The notes under the pieces: model-generated
Databases searched by the model: none
Seen by the model: only the letters and a program-made list of their open reading frames with translations
Told to the model about the DNA's origin: nothing
NCBI GenBank assembly: GCA_012520835.1
Contig: JAAYNN010000080.1
Span: 1 to 21,742, forward strand
Source: Dehalococcoidales bacterium
GTDB taxonomy: Bacteria > Chloroflexota > Dehalococcoidia > Dehalococcoidales > UBA5627
Length of the DNA stretch: 21,742 nt
Direction: 5' to 3'
Program-made: the position numbers and the translations under genes
Shown: in pieces, positions 7,803 to 16,687 of the stretch
Layout of the letters: the number at the start of each line of letters is the position of its first letter
Position numbering within the stretch: position 1 is the first letter of the stretch

Positions 7803-7808
7803 TATAAT
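7803..7808 (+). promoter_or_regulatory. Possible -10 element for the metallo-hydrolase gene
   Basis: Perfect TATAAT 32 nt before the start codon. No good -35 lies 16-18 nt upstream, so support is limited to this hexamer. Confidence 0.35.
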
Positions 7809-7839
7809 ATGTAGAGGGAGTATTCAGGGACGAACTGCC

Positions 7840-8538
7840 ATGAGAGAGATAAAATCTGATATATACATGCTTGAAGGTTTATGGGGAACGGGAGTTTTCA
7901 GTGCCAATATCTATTTCCTGCTGGATAGCAGGCTGACTATTATAGATACCGGTTACAAAGGAAAAATTAGCCGGATATGCCGTGAAATCAACAGGCTGGG
8001 TTATTCGCTCTCAGATGTCGAGAATATCATATTGACGCATCATCACATCGACCATACCGGCAACCTTTACAAATTGAAGCAGTTGACCGGCGCAAATATA
8101 ATCGCCCATGCAGACGAGTCTCCCTATATAGAAGGAGAATTGCCCCACTTCTGTCCGCAGGTTCCGGGGAAAAAGCAATTCATCAAATATTTTTTGAGTA
8201 CATGCCCGCTGCCTGTCGATATCAGGGTTAAAGATGGCGATATTTTATCTATGCTTGGGGGAGTCATCGTTATACATACCCCCGGGCATACACCGGGCAG
8301 CATTTCACTTTTAATTCAGCGCAATGGTGTATTAATCATCGGCGATTTGTTAGCGAATACGCTGGGGCTTAGCCTTCCCTCCAAAGCGTTTACTGTTGAC
8401 ATAAAGCAGGAAATTGATTCCATAAATAAAATAGCCGGTGTGGACTTTAATATTATCTGTTTTGGACACGGGTCTCCGATAATAAAAAATGCGAACGAAA
8501 AGGTAAATAATTTCGCGCAGCGATTAAAGAAGCGCTGA
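7840..8538 (+). CDS. Metallo-beta-lactamase-fold hydrolase
   Basis: A 232-residue cytosolic protein with the complete MBL metal-site set: HxHxDH at 67-72 (within THHHIDHTG), His150 in TPGHTPGS, Asp169 in IIGDLL and His210 in FGHGSP. These ligands define the dinuclear, usually zinc, hydrolase core. There is no extra C-terminal domain such as a rhodanese, flavodoxin or nuclease unit, so it resembles the broad glyoxalase-II/MBL group acting on small thioesters, lactones or phosphoesters. The substrate cannot be named. The ATG at 7840 has AGGGA at 7826-7830 with 9-nt spacing. The next gene on the same strand is 81 nt downstream and appears to have its own promoter. Confidence 0.9.
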   Translation: MREIKSDIYMLEGLWGTGVFSANIYFLLDSRLTIIDTGYKGKISRICREINRLGYSLSDVENIILTHHHIDHTGNLYKLKQLTGANIIAHADESPYIEGELPHFCPQVPGKKQFIKYFLSTCPLPVDIRVKDGDILSMLGGVIVIHTPGHTPGSISLLIQRNGVLIIGDLLANTLGLSLPSKAFTVDIKQEIDSINKIAGVDFNIICFGHGSPIIKNANEKVNNFAQRLKKR

Positions 8539-8566
8539 ATCTGAATTATCCGATTTCTTTCAATAC

Positions 8567-8595
8567 TTGAATATTAGGTTCTTATATTACATAAT
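8567..8595 (+). promoter_or_regulatory. Promoter candidate for the alpha/beta hydrolase gene
   Basis: TTGAAT (8567-8572), a 17-nt spacer and CATAAT (8590-8595). Transcription would start near 8602, leaving a leader of under 20 nt. A second TATAAT at 8601-8606 would place the start almost at the initiation codon. Confidence 0.45.
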
Positions 8596-8619
8596 AGTTT
8601 TATAATTATTATACCGGGT

Positions 8620-9495
8620 ATGCCGATGGATATAGTCTTCTGGATAGTAATAGGGCTGATATTTATATATTTGCTGACCTCGTTTCTCATCGCGAACGGC
8701 ATTGCCATGAGTTTGAGAAGGCCGCTGACAATGACGCCTGCCCAGTTCGGCCTGGAGTATGAAGAAGTCAGCTTTTACAGCCGTATCGATAAGGTATTGC
8801 TCAAGGGATGGTATATACCTGCCGGAGGTAATAGTACCATTATTGCCATGCCGGGCGGTAAACAGACCAGGGAAGACCGCTCGACCAGAATGCTGGAATT
8901 ATGCGTTGACCTGGCTAAAAAGGGTTATAACATCCTGGTTTTCGAAAGAAGGGGATGCGGGCAATCGCAGGCTGCAAAGTTCAGATACCGCTCGATATTG
9001 GGAAGAGATTTCAGCGGAGCTATCGATTATATCAGGACCAGGAACGTAAAAGAGGACATCATTCTGCTGGGAGTATCGATAGGCGCTTCTGCCGCCATCG
9101 CTTCAGCCAGGGAAAACAGTGATATCAAGGCGGTAATCTGCGACAGTTGTTTTAAAAGTATCCCGCTGATGGCGAAAAGGGTAATGTCTGAAAAATGCAG
9201 CGCTTTTGCCGTTTTCGAGCCGGGGGCAGTGGTAATGGGGTGGCTCTTTTTCGGACTGGATAAAGAGAGCGCCATCGACAAGGTTCCTTATATCAATTGC
9301 CCGATATTTTTTATCAACGGTTCGGCGGATACATCGGTACCGCCTCAGGATGCCTACGATTTGTTTGCTGCTTCCAATAATCCGCTGGATGAAATCTGGA
9401 TAGCCGACGGGGCGAAACACAGCCAGTCATATATGACTTATCCTGAAGAATACGTCGATAGAATCGTTAAATTTCTTGCTGATAAAGTAAGCTAA
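8620..9495 (+). CDS. Membrane-anchored alpha/beta hydrolase (S33-like)
   Basis: A 291-residue protein with one N-terminal membrane segment (about 5-27) and an alpha/beta-hydrolase domain. The catalytic triad is readable: Ser153 in GVSIGAS, Asp237 in GSADTSVPP and His267 in GAKHSQSY. The stretch FERRGCGQS (108-116) is the usual strand and loop before the nucleophile. The family includes lipases, esterases and peptidases anchored to the inner face of the membrane; no substrate can be assigned. The start is uncertain: ATG at 8620 and ATG at 8626 are both possible, and neither has a convincing ribosome site (only CCGGGT nearby). With the short predicted leader, weakly led translation is plausible. 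Its end is 38 nt from that of the convergent membrane-protein gene. Confidence 0.88.
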   Translation: MPMDIVFWIVIGLIFIYLLTSFLIANGIAMSLRRPLTMTPAQFGLEYEEVSFYSRIDKVLLKGWYIPAGGNSTIIAMPGGKQTREDRSTRMLELCVDLAKKGYNILVFERRGCGQSQAAKFRYRSILGRDFSGAIDYIRTRNVKEDIILLGVSIGASAAIASARENSDIKAVICDSCFKSIPLMAKRVMSEKCSAFAVFEPGAVVMGWLFFGLDKESAIDKVPYINCPIFFINGSADTSVPPQDAYDLFAASNNPLDEIWIADGAKHSQSYMTYPEEYVDRIVKFLADKVS

Positions 9496-9533
9496 CAGGA
9501 TATAAATCTCGATAAAAGCGGTTGGTGAAAAGA

Positions 9534-10097
9534 TTAATATTCCACCAGGTTATACGGCGTCGGCCAATACTGGAAGAAGATTAAGCCGAGAAGGAATGTT
9601 AGAATATTAAAAGCTATAACTAAAAGGATGATATAGTTTGCTTTTAGGCGTTCCGTTAATTTTCCTGCTTTATAAAGAATCCAGAAATAAAGTAGAAGTA
9701 CTAATGGTTCGACTATAAGGGGGATAAATTCGGCAAAATAAACCGTATTGGGAACACCCGAGTACAATAATTGATTCCCGATACCCCATGTTATTACGAC
9801 AGTAACAATATTCAGGAAAAACAGTAATATAAACGTGATAACTTTCCATCCTGTTTTAATAAAAAAGCGTCGTAATAGAAACGTGATCAATCCGGCTTCG
9901 ATTATCGGACACATGAAAAGAAGTATAATACGTGCAGGGTCTGAAGACGTTATCGGGAAATCGGGGTCTATCGGGTTGGCGTAGCAGTGTTCGGCAGGGG
10001 ACAGTACCAGAAATAAAAACGTCATGAGGAACAGCGTCATAATGTGTCGCAAATACTGTGACGTCTTAAATAAATTGCAGCCCTTTTTAATATTCAA
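9534..10097 (-). CDS. Unrecognised small integral membrane protein
   Basis: A frame of 187 residues. Hydrophobic segments lie at about 18-34 (a likely signal peptide, possible cleavage near Tyr-Ala-Asn at 39-41), 56-75, 85-106, 120-142 and 153-176, so four mature spans are expected. A conserved-looking loop, NPIDPDFPITSSDPAR, follows the signal peptide. I recognise no family. The frame starts with TTG at 10097, with only GAGAG as ribosome site; ATG at 10040 would remove 19 residues and still leave the signal segment, so the start is unsettled. It lies 71 nt after pyrK on the same strand and could be a distal operon member, although a promoter candidate lies between them. Confidence 0.65.
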   Translation of the reverse strand: MNIKKGCNLFKTSQYLRHIMTLFLMTFLFLVLSPAEHCYANPIDPDFPITSSDPARIILLFMCPIIEAGLITFLLRRFFIKTGWKVITFILLFFLNIVTVVITWGIGNQLLYSGVPNTVYFAEFIPLIVEPLVLLLYFWILYKAGKLTERLKANYIILLVIAFNILTFLLGLIFFQYWPTPYNLVEY

Positions 10098-10124
10098 ATG
10101 AAAACTCTCAACCGATTTACCGGA

Positions 10125-10154
10125 AAGATAACATAACTAAGTTATCGAAGTCAA
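10125..10154 (-). promoter_or_regulatory. Weak promoter candidate and inverted repeat before the membrane-protein gene
   Basis: On the minus strand TTGACT (10149-10154), an 18-nt spacer and TATCTT (10125-10130). The same interval contains the inverted repeat GATAAC (10127-10132)/GTTATC (10141-10146), which could be an operator or a weak 3' hairpin of the pyr operon; it has no T-run. Confidence 0.3.
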
Positions 10155-10168
10155 TAGGAATAGTAAGT

Positions 10169-10948
10169 CTAAATATCCACCAGTTCATCCCATAAAACAT
10201 CGTCGAATTCAAAGACCGGGCCGTCATGGCAAACCTGTTTCAATCCGTTTTGCGTCTTAATGGTACAGCCGTAGCAGACACCCATGCCGCAAGCCATGCG
10301 CACTTCCAGCGATACCTGGCAGGGTTTATTATTCAGCAGATTATTCTTATACATTGTACGGTACATGGGGGCAGGACCGCAGGCAAATACCTGGTCCGCC
10401 TCACCAAGATAAGAAGGTAACAAATCGGTTGTTCTGCCTTTGATGCCAGCCGAACCATCATCGGTAGTCACAATGCATTTAATATCAGACAGGAGCAGGC
10501 TATCTGGGAATAATGTATCTGCTTTTTGCGCACCCAAAAGCAGTGTAATTCTTTTCGATTCAGCAATCGCTGATTGAGCTAAAAACGCCAGAGGCGCAAT
10601 ACCCATTCCGCCTGCAATAAGCAGCAGATTTTTGGCATCCTTTTTAATCATGTAACCGTTCCCCAGCGGCCCCAGGATGTCGATAGAGGCCTGCTCTTTT
10701 TGCTTTGAAAGCCATTGAGTGCCGGCGCCCGATTCAGCGTATAAAACCGCCAGTTTGCTTCCATCAGTTCGATGGATGCTGATCGGCCTGCGGAGCAATG
10801 TTTTACCGCCGCAATGCATCATGATAAATTGACCGGGTTTTGCTGCGTCTGCTATCTCCGGAGCTTTAATCCACATTAGAAATACGCCGGGCATTATCTC
10901 GTTATTCGAGATGATGTCGCGAATCGAATGTCTGGCATTATTGTTCAT
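10169..10948 (-). CDS. pyrK: Dihydroorotate dehydrogenase electron-transfer subunit PyrK
   Basis: A 259-residue iron-sulfur flavoprotein. With the catalytic subunit PyrD (class 1B) it passes electrons from dihydroorotate through FMN, a 2Fe-2S cluster and FAD to NAD+. Visible motifs are the FAD-binding LLRRPISI (51-58), the NAD-binding loop IAGGMGIAPL (111-120), CGPAPM (190-195) and a 2Fe-2S set Cys220, Cys225, Cys228 and Cys240 (C-x4-C-x2-C-x11-C). It is the last clear gene of the pyr operon, 36 nt after carB. The ATG at 10948 has only AGGA very close by; a better AGGAG lies 18 nt upstream, so initiation may be weak or coupled to carB. No pyrD is in the window, although the pair is often adjacent. 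Confidence 0.93.
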   Translation of the reverse strand: MNNNARHSIRDIISNNEIMPGVFLMWIKAPEIADAAKPGQFIMMHCGGKTLLRRPISIHRTDGSKLAVLYAESGAGTQWLSKQKEQASIDILGPLGNGYMIKKDAKNLLLIAGGMGIAPLAFLAQSAIAESKRITLLLGAQKADTLFPDSLLLSDIKCIVTTDDGSAGIKGRTTDLLPSYLGEADQVFACGPAPMYRTMYKNNLLNNKPCQVSLEVRMACGMGVCYGCTIKTQNGLKQVCHDGPVFEFDDVLWDELVDI

Positions 10949-10984
10949 GTTCCTGTCTATATCCGTCTCCTGTATATCGAATAT

Positions 10985-13900
10985 TTAACGGGTGCGGTAT
11001 TCCGGCATGGATAATACGTTGTAATTATACTGACCGCCCAAGAGCACTTCGGCAACCGCCCTGGCTGTATCCAGTGATGTGAAGCAGGGGATGCGTCTTT
11101 CTGCGGCGGCACGGCGGATATGGAATCCGTCTCTCAGTGAAACCCTCCCGCCGGTTATGGTGTTAATCACTCCGTTAACCGTTCCCTCATGGATGACATC
11201 GATTACGTTGGGATGCCCTTCATCCAGCTTCTTGGTTATCATAGATACCGACATTCCGGCGTTGCGTAGCAGTTCGGAGGTGCCCTCGGTAGCATATAGT
11301 TTAAATCCGGCTTCGTAAAAATTTCTGATAATAGGGAGAGCTTCCGCCTTATCGCGGTCTGCAATACTGAAAAGCATGCTGCCTTTTTCAGGAAGCATCA
11401 AACCTGCTGCCATAAGGGCTTTAATTAATGCCCCGTTGAAGGTAGTATCGATACCCATAACTTCGCCGGTCGATTTCATCTCGGGACCAAGATAAGTATC
11501 CACCCCCAGCAATTTCGACATCGAAAAAACCGGGGCTTTGATGGCAACTAATTTTTTTCTGGGATATAGGCCGGTCTGGAAACCCTGTTCCTTCAGGCTT
11601 TGCCCGAGCATGACTCTGGTAGCGATATCGACTATGGGTACTCCCGTCACTTTCGAGATAAACGGTACGGTACGGCTGGCGCGCGGGTTGACTTCCAGTA
11701 CATATATCTTCGATTTCCCCGTGCTATCTTTGACCACGTCAAACTGAATGTTCATAAGCCCCTTGATGCCGAGGGCAAGCCCGATGCGCACCGAGTAATC
11801 TACAATGGTATCGATTTCAGTTTTAGTCAGCTTGATAGCCGGATAAATAGCCATCGAATCGCCGCTGTGTACTCCGGCTCGCTCGATATGTTCCATGACA
11901 CCGGGGATAAAAACACTCTCGCCATCACCGATGGCATCAATTTCGCATTCTTTTCCGAGCAGGTATTTATCGATTAATATGGGGTGGCCGGTATCCAAAT
12001 CGGCAGCCTGTTTTACAAAACGGGCCAGTTCGTTAATATTATGTACGATTTCCATAGCTCTGCCTCCCAGGACATAGCTGGGACGCACCAGTACCGGGTA
12101 TCCGATAAGCTCTGCCACTGTAATGGCTTCTTCCACAGTTGTTACGGCAGCGCCGGGAGCCTGAGGAATGCCCAGTTCACTTAAGAAACGCTCGAATCTT
12201 TTGCGGTCTTCTGCCAAATCTATGGTTTCGGAACTGGAGCCGATAATCGGCAGCCCGTCTCGCGTCAACGGAGTAGCCAGATTGACAGCTGTCTGACCTC
12301 CGAACTGCACGATGCAGGGGGGTTCGGTAATATCAGAACTGTTCGAATCAGCTAAATAGCCCTCGTTCCCGATGATATCCAGCATACTTTCTTCATCGAG
12401 CGCTTCGAAATATAATCTGTCGCTGGTGTCGAAATCGGTGGAGACCGTTTCCGGATTGGAGTTTACCATGATGCTCTGGTAACCGGCTTTTTGCAGTGCC
12501 CAGGCAGAGTGAACGCTGCAATAATCGAACTCGATTCCCTGTCCGATGCGGATGGGGCCGCTGCCGATAACCAGTGCTTTATTTCGGTGTTCGGTAATTG
12601 CCTCGTTTTCCTTTTCATAACTGCTGTAGAAATAGGGAGTAACGGCATCGAATTCCGCCGCGCAGGTATCGACCATCTTATATACGGGGTGCATTCCCCA
12701 ATCATGCCGCAATTGCCTCACCTGAGCCGTTAGCCTGTCGGCCAAAGTTCCGATTTGACTATCCGAAAAGCCGAGCCTTTTCGCCTGCCATAGCAGTTCC
12801 GGGGTCAACGGTTCGGATAATAATCTTTTTTCCATGTTGATTATATTTTGCAGCTTTTTCAAGAACCAGGGGTCATATCCGGTGCATTCTGCAATTTCTT
12901 CTACCGTTTTTCCGCGGCGCAGCGCAGCCATAACAGCCCATAACCTGAGGTCGTTGGGATATAAAGGATATGATTTTATATCATCGGTCAGTTCCCATTT
13001 CGGGTCTTCCCATAAAAGAGACCGCTTTCCGAATTCCAGTGAGCGCACCGCTTTTTGTATGGCGGCTTCGAAACACCGGTCGATAGCCATTACTTCTCCG
13101 GTGGCTTTCATCTGGGTGCCGATAACCCTATCCCCGGAATCGAATTTATCGAACGGCCAGCGCGGGATTTTAGCGACTATATAATCGATGGAGGGCTCGA
13201 ATGAAGCCATCGTTTTTCCGGTAACGGCGTTGGGGATTTCATCCAGCCTCTTGCCGATGGCGATTTTTGCCGCCACGCGGGCAATCGGATATCCGGTAGC
13301 CTTGCTGGCAAGGGCGGAGCTGCGGCTGACACGTGGATTGACTTCGATGACATAGTACTTATTGCTCCTGGGGTCGAGGGCGTACTGAACATTGCACCCT
13401 CCCTCTATTCCCAGCGCGCGTATGATTTTCATACTGGCAGTTCTTAACATCTGGCATTCTTTACTGGTAAGCGTCTGAGTGGGGGCTACCACGATGCTGT
13501 CGCCGGTATGCACACCCATCGGGTCGATATTTTCCATGTTGCAGACGGTGATGCAGTTGTCAGCGCTGTCGCGCATCACCTCGTACTCGATTTCTTTCCA
13601 ACCTACCAGTGACTTTTCTAAAAGTATCTGGTGAATGGGGCTGGCGTTGAGCCCGGTAAAAACAGCTTCATCAAATTCCTTCCAGGTATTGACAAATCCG
13701 CCGCCCGAACCCCCGAGGGTATAAGCAGGGCGGATAACAAGAGGTAATCCCAACCTCTGCGCTACCTGATGAGCCTCTTTAAGGTTGGTTGCGGTAGCAC
13801 TGGGAGGTACAGGCTCACCGATTTCTTCAAGCATTTCCTTGAAAAGCTCCCGGTCCTCACCTTTACGTATAGACTCAATCGGCGTACCCAGAGACCTGAC

Positions 13901-14230
13901 ATTGTATTTTTCCAGCACGCCGGCATTGGCCAGGTCTACCGCCATGTTAAGTCCGGTTTGACCTCCCAGGGTAGGCAGCAGGCCGTCCGGTCTTTCCTTT
14001 TCAATAATGCGGCTGATAACTTCTACAGTCAGCGGCTCTATATATACGATATCGGCAATGTCTTCGTCGGTCATGATGGTCGCCGGATTGGAGTTAACGA
14101 GAACAGAGATAACGCCCTCTTCCCTCATGGCTTTGCAAGCCTGGGTACCGGCGTAATCGAACTCTGCCGCCTGACCGATAACGATAGGCCCCGAGCCGAT
14201 AATCAATACTTTTTCAGGTTTTTCAGTCAT
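10985..14230 (-). CDS. carB: Carbamoyl-phosphate synthase large subunit
   Basis: A 1081-residue protein (E. coli 1073) of full standard architecture: first ATP-grasp synthetase half at about 1-400, oligomerisation region 401-550, second synthetase half 551-935 and a C-terminal MGS-like allosteric domain at about 940-1065. Each half begins with the repeated nucleotide-binding segment (IGSGPIVIGQAAEFDY at 11-26; IGSGPIRIGQGIEFDY at 555-570). TLGGSGGGF (171-179), GGRAME (722-727) and the paired VIEVNPR/VLEVNPR (294-300, 844-850) are present. It makes carbamoyl phosphate from bicarbonate, ammonia and two ATP; ammonia normally comes through a tunnel from CarA. The ATG at 14230 has AAGGAG four bases upstream, a short spacing. 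It lies 49 nt after carA. No truncation or frameshift is seen. Confidence 0.97.
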   Translation of the reverse strand: MTEKPEKVLIIGSGPIVIGQAAEFDYAGTQACKAMREEGVISVLVNSNPATIMTDEDIADIVYIEPLTVEVISRIIEKERPDGLLPTLGGQTGLNMAVDLANAGVLEKYNVRSLGTPIESIRKGEDRELFKEMLEEIGEPVPPSATATNLKEAHQVAQRLGLPLVIRPAYTLGGSGGGFVNTWKEFDEAVFTGLNASPIHQILLEKSLVGWKEIEYEVMRDSADNCITVCNMENIDPMGVHTGDSIVVAPTQTLTSKECQMLRTASMKIIRALGIEGGCNVQYALDPRSNKYYVIEVNPRVSRSSALASKATGYPIARVAAKIAIGKRLDEIPNAVTGKTMASFEPSIDYIVAKIPRWPFDKFDSGDRVIGTQMKATGEVMAIDRCFEAAIQKAVRSLEFGKRSLLWEDPKWELTDDIKSYPLYPNDLRLWAVMAALRRGKTVEEIAECTGYDPWFLKKLQNIINMEKRLLSEPLTPELLWQAKRLGFSDSQIGTLADRLTAQVRQLRHDWGMHPVYKMVDTCAAEFDAVTPYFYSSYEKENEAITEHRNKALVIGSGPIRIGQGIEFDYCSVHSAWALQKAGYQSIMVNSNPETVSTDFDTSDRLYFEALDEESMLDIIGNEGYLADSNSSDITEPPCIVQFGGQTAVNLATPLTRDGLPIIGSSSETIDLAEDRKRFERFLSELGIPQAPGAAVTTVEEAITVAELIGYPVLVRPSYVLGGRAMEIVHNINELARFVKQAADLDTGHPILIDKYLLGKECEIDAIGDGESVFIPGVMEHIERAGVHSGDSMAIYPAIKLTKTEIDTIVDYSVRIGLALGIKGLMNIQFDVVKDSTGKSKIYVLEVNPRASRTVPFISKVTGVPIVDIATRVMLGQSLKEQGFQTGLYPRKKLVAIKAPVFSMSKLLGVDTYLGPEMKSTGEVMGIDTTFNGALIKALMAAGLMLPEKGSMLFSIADRDKAEALPIIRNFYEAGFKLYATEGTSELLRNAGMSVSMITKKLDEGHPNVIDVIHEGTVNGVINTITGGRVSLRDGFHIRRAAAERRIPCFTSLDTARAVAEVLLGGQYNYNVLSMPEYRTR

Positions 14231-14279
14231 TACACTCCTTCCAGAACGACAGTTGCCTTTTTATATTAAAATCATCTTC

Positions 14280-15371
14280 CTATCTGCTCTTATCAATCAT
14301 GCCTAAAAATTGTTCAAACAGGCAGGTCGTATCCAGCGGGCCGGGGGAGGCTTCAGAGTAATGCTGGATGCCGCAAATCGGCAGTTCCTTATGCCTGACC
14401 CCTTCGACCGTGCCGTCGTTGAGGTTAATAAAGCTGATTTCAAGCCCGTTGGCAACAGTGTCCGGGTCTAAGGCAAATCCATGATTCTGCGCCGTAATAT
14501 GCACTCTGCCGTTAGCCAGTTCTTTAACCGGATGATTGCTGCCGCGATGACCGAACTTCAATTTGAAGGTTTTAGCCCCGAAAGCGCGCCCTATCAACAG
14601 GTTGCCGAGGCAGATGCCCATAATCGGCTTCTTTTCCGCCAGTATTTTTACGTTATTTACAATGTAGTCGAGCAGTTCCGGATTACCAGGCCCCGGTGAG
14701 AGCAGTACGCCGTCTGGGTTTATTTTAAGTATTTCATTTGCCGGAGTATCACCCGGGAATACTTTTAAGCTGCAATTCAGAGCACTCAACTTTCTGAGTA
14801 TGCTGAATTTCAAGCCGCAGTCCAGAACGGCAATGGTATATTTATTATCAGCCGGTTTTTCAGACGGCCATAAGTAAGCGGCAGGGCATGAAACTTTATG
14901 AACGAAATCGGTGTTGTTGTAATCAGGCTTCATTTTTAATTCTGCCAGAGCCTGTTGCGGCGTTTTTTCGCAGGTGATAATGCCGCGCATGACACCGTAT
15001 GACCGCAGCAATCTGGTAATGGCGCGCGTATCTACTCCGTAAATTCCGGCGACCCCATTTCCCGCCAGATAGTTGTGGATAGTCGTTTTGCTCTGGTAGT
15101 GGCTGGGCTGTTCGCATTCCTCTCTGACAATGAAACCGCTGACATGTACATGTTTCGATTCGAAGTCATTCTCATTGATGCCGTAATTGCCTATCATGGG
15201 ATAGGTAGGCATAACTATCTGTCCGGCATAGGAAGGGTCGGTCAATATTTCCTGGTAACCGAACATGCTGGTATTGAATACGACTTCTCCGCAGGTTTCA
15301 ATCCCGGCTCCGAAAGAATATCCCTCGAAAACCGAACCGTCTTCCAGTACCAGAATAGCTTTCTTGTTCAC
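14280..15371 (-). CDS. carA: Carbamoyl-phosphate synthase small (glutaminase) subunit with altered active site
   Basis: A 363-residue protein: CarA-specific N-terminal domain (about 1-150) and class-I glutamine amidotransferase domain (about 178-360). The nucleophile Cys254 is present in GICLG, as are Ser47, LLSPGPGNP (223-231) and TAQNHGF (293-299). Two core positions are unusual. The residues after CLG are Asn256-Leu257 where the family has His-Gln. The motif normally read as (Y/F/G)HPEASPGP is HYSEASPGP (337-345), so the catalytic His position is Tyr338, Pro is Ser339 and a His sits one place earlier; Glu340 is kept. The codons CAT TAC TCT GAA are clean and in frame. Glutamine hydrolysis may be impaired or use His337. 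Translation starts at a GTG that overlaps the pyrC stop (GTGA), implying coupling. Confidence 0.95.
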   Translation of the reverse strand: MNKKAILVLEDGSVFEGYSFGAGIETCGEVVFNTSMFGYQEILTDPSYAGQIVMPTYPMIGNYGINENDFESKHVHVSGFIVREECEQPSHYQSKTTIHNYLAGNGVAGIYGVDTRAITRLLRSYGVMRGIITCEKTPQQALAELKMKPDYNNTDFVHKVSCPAAYLWPSEKPADNKYTIAVLDCGLKFSILRKLSALNCSLKVFPGDTPANEILKINPDGVLLSPGPGNPELLDYIVNNVKILAEKKPIMGICLGNLLIGRAFGAKTFKLKFGHRGSNHPVKELANGRVHITAQNHGFALDPDTVANGLEISFINLNDGTVEGVRHKELPICGIQHYSEASPGPLDTTCLFEQFLGMIDKSR

Positions 15372-16687
15372 GCTTTATCTCCCGGTTTCAGCGAATTGTC
15401 TTTATAAACGGCTTTTCCGTTGTATATCGTAGCTAAAATTTTACCCTTCAATTCAACACCGTTGAGGGGGGTATTTTTACCTTTGGAATAAAACTTATCT
15501 GTATCTACCGTCCATTCCTCATCGGGATTAAAAACCGTAATATCGGCAGGCGCTTCAACTTTAAGAGTGCCCAGTGTGCCGAACCTGTTGCCGATGATTT
15601 TTGCCGGAGCGGCGGTCATTTTTGATATCAGCAGATTGAGTTCGATATCTCCGTTGTGAACCAGTTTCATCAGGCTGCCGAATGCGGTTTCGAAACCGCT
15701 GATGCCAAAGGGCGCCTTAGAAAATTCGCATAACTTTTCATTGGCGGTATGCGGGGCGTGATCGGTGGCAATGATGTCGATAGTACCGTCTTTAAGCCCC
15801 TTAATCAGTGCATCGATATCCTTTCGGGTACGCAGCGGGGGATTGACCTTGGCGTTGGTGTCGTAACCGAGCACCATTTCCTCGTCCATGGTAAGGTGAT
15901 GAGGTGTTACTTCGGCGGTAATTTTAACGCCATCCTTTTTGGCAAGGCGAATAAGCTCTACCGAACCGTGCGTGCTGATGTGACAGATATGGATCCTGGC
16001 TCCGGTCAGTTTAGCCAGAGCGATGTTTCTGGCAATTATATTTTCTTCGGCAGCATTGGGGATTCCCCTCAGCCCCAACCTGGTGGCGATTATACCCTCG
16101 TTGATTTGCCCGCCTTCCGAAAGCATGGCATCTTCACAGTGGTCGCTAATGGGCAGACCGAAAATCAGGCTGTATTCGAGAGCCTGTTTCATGATGCGTG
16201 AATCCGCAATGGTAGAGCCGTCATCGCTGAATGCCACCACTCCGGCTTCAGCCAGTTCGCCCATATCTGCCAGTTCTTTTCCTGCTCTTCCTCTGGTTAT
16301 ACAACCGATTGGCAGAACTCGGATGCAGGCATCGGCGGCAGATGCAGCCTTGATATAATCAATAGTAGCTTTATTATCGAGTGCCGGGCTGGTATTGGGC
16401 ATGCAGCAGATTGTGGTAAACCCTCCCGCTGCCGCAGCCCTGCTTCCCGTTGCGATGGTTTCTTTTTCCTCGAATCCCGGCTGCCTTAAATGGCAGTGGA
16501 AATCGATAAACCCGGGGCAAACGACCATATGCCTGGCATCCAATATGCTGCAATCAGCAGGTATTTCTTTGATGATCTCTGCAACTGATTTTATTTTGCC
16601 GCCGCTTACCAGCAAATCGCCGGTCATATCCAGACCTTGCGACGGGTCGATAATACGGCCGTTTTTGATAAGCATCGATTTATTCAT
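15368..16687 (-). CDS. pyrC: Dihydroorotase (type I)
   Basis: A 439-residue amidohydrolase that cyclises N-carbamoyl-aspartate to dihydroorotate, the third step of UMP synthesis. The dinuclear metal site reads His64 and His66 (DFHCHLRQPG), Asp155 (FSDDG), His183 (DHCED), His236 (CHIST) and Asp309 (TDHAPH). The usual substrate residues Arg68 and Asn98 (MPNTSP) are present. Length and motifs are those of the class I enzymes of Bacillus and Aquifex, which can associate with PyrB. The ATG at 16687 has GGAGG eight bases upstream. The gene overlaps pyrB by 8 nt and carA by 4 nt, so the three are translationally linked. Confidence 0.97.
   Translation of the reverse strand: MNKSMLIKNGRIIDPSQGLDMTGDLLVSGGKIKSVAEIIKEIPADCSILDARHMVVCPGFIDFHCHLRQPGFEEKETIATGSRAAAAGGFTTICCMPNTSPALDNKATIDYIKAASAADACIRVLPIGCITRGRAGKELADMGELAEAGVVAFSDDGSTIADSRIMKQALEYSLIFGLPISDHCEDAMLSEGGQINEGIIATRLGLRGIPNAAEENIIARNIALAKLTGARIHICHISTHGSVELIRLAKKDGVKITAEVTPHHLTMDEEMVLGYDTNAKVNPPLRTRKDIDALIKGLKDGTIDIIATDHAPHTANEKLCEFSKAPFGISGFETAFGSLMKLVHNGDIELNLLISKMTAAPAKIIGNRFGTLGTLKVEAPADITVFNPDEEWTVDTDKFYSKGKNTPLNGVELKGKILATIYNGKAVYKDNSLKPGDKA

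Noticed and set aside
13769..14269. Long plus-strand frame (166 codons) opposite carB
   Set aside because: It is a shadow of carB on the opposite strand, in a region with full carB motifs; no ribosome site or family features.
14332..14366. Frameshift or sequencing error as the cause of the odd CarA motif
   Set aside because: The frame is continuous on both sides, with EASPGP in register immediately after the changed residues, so no indel is needed. A base-level assembly error cannot be excluded without reads.
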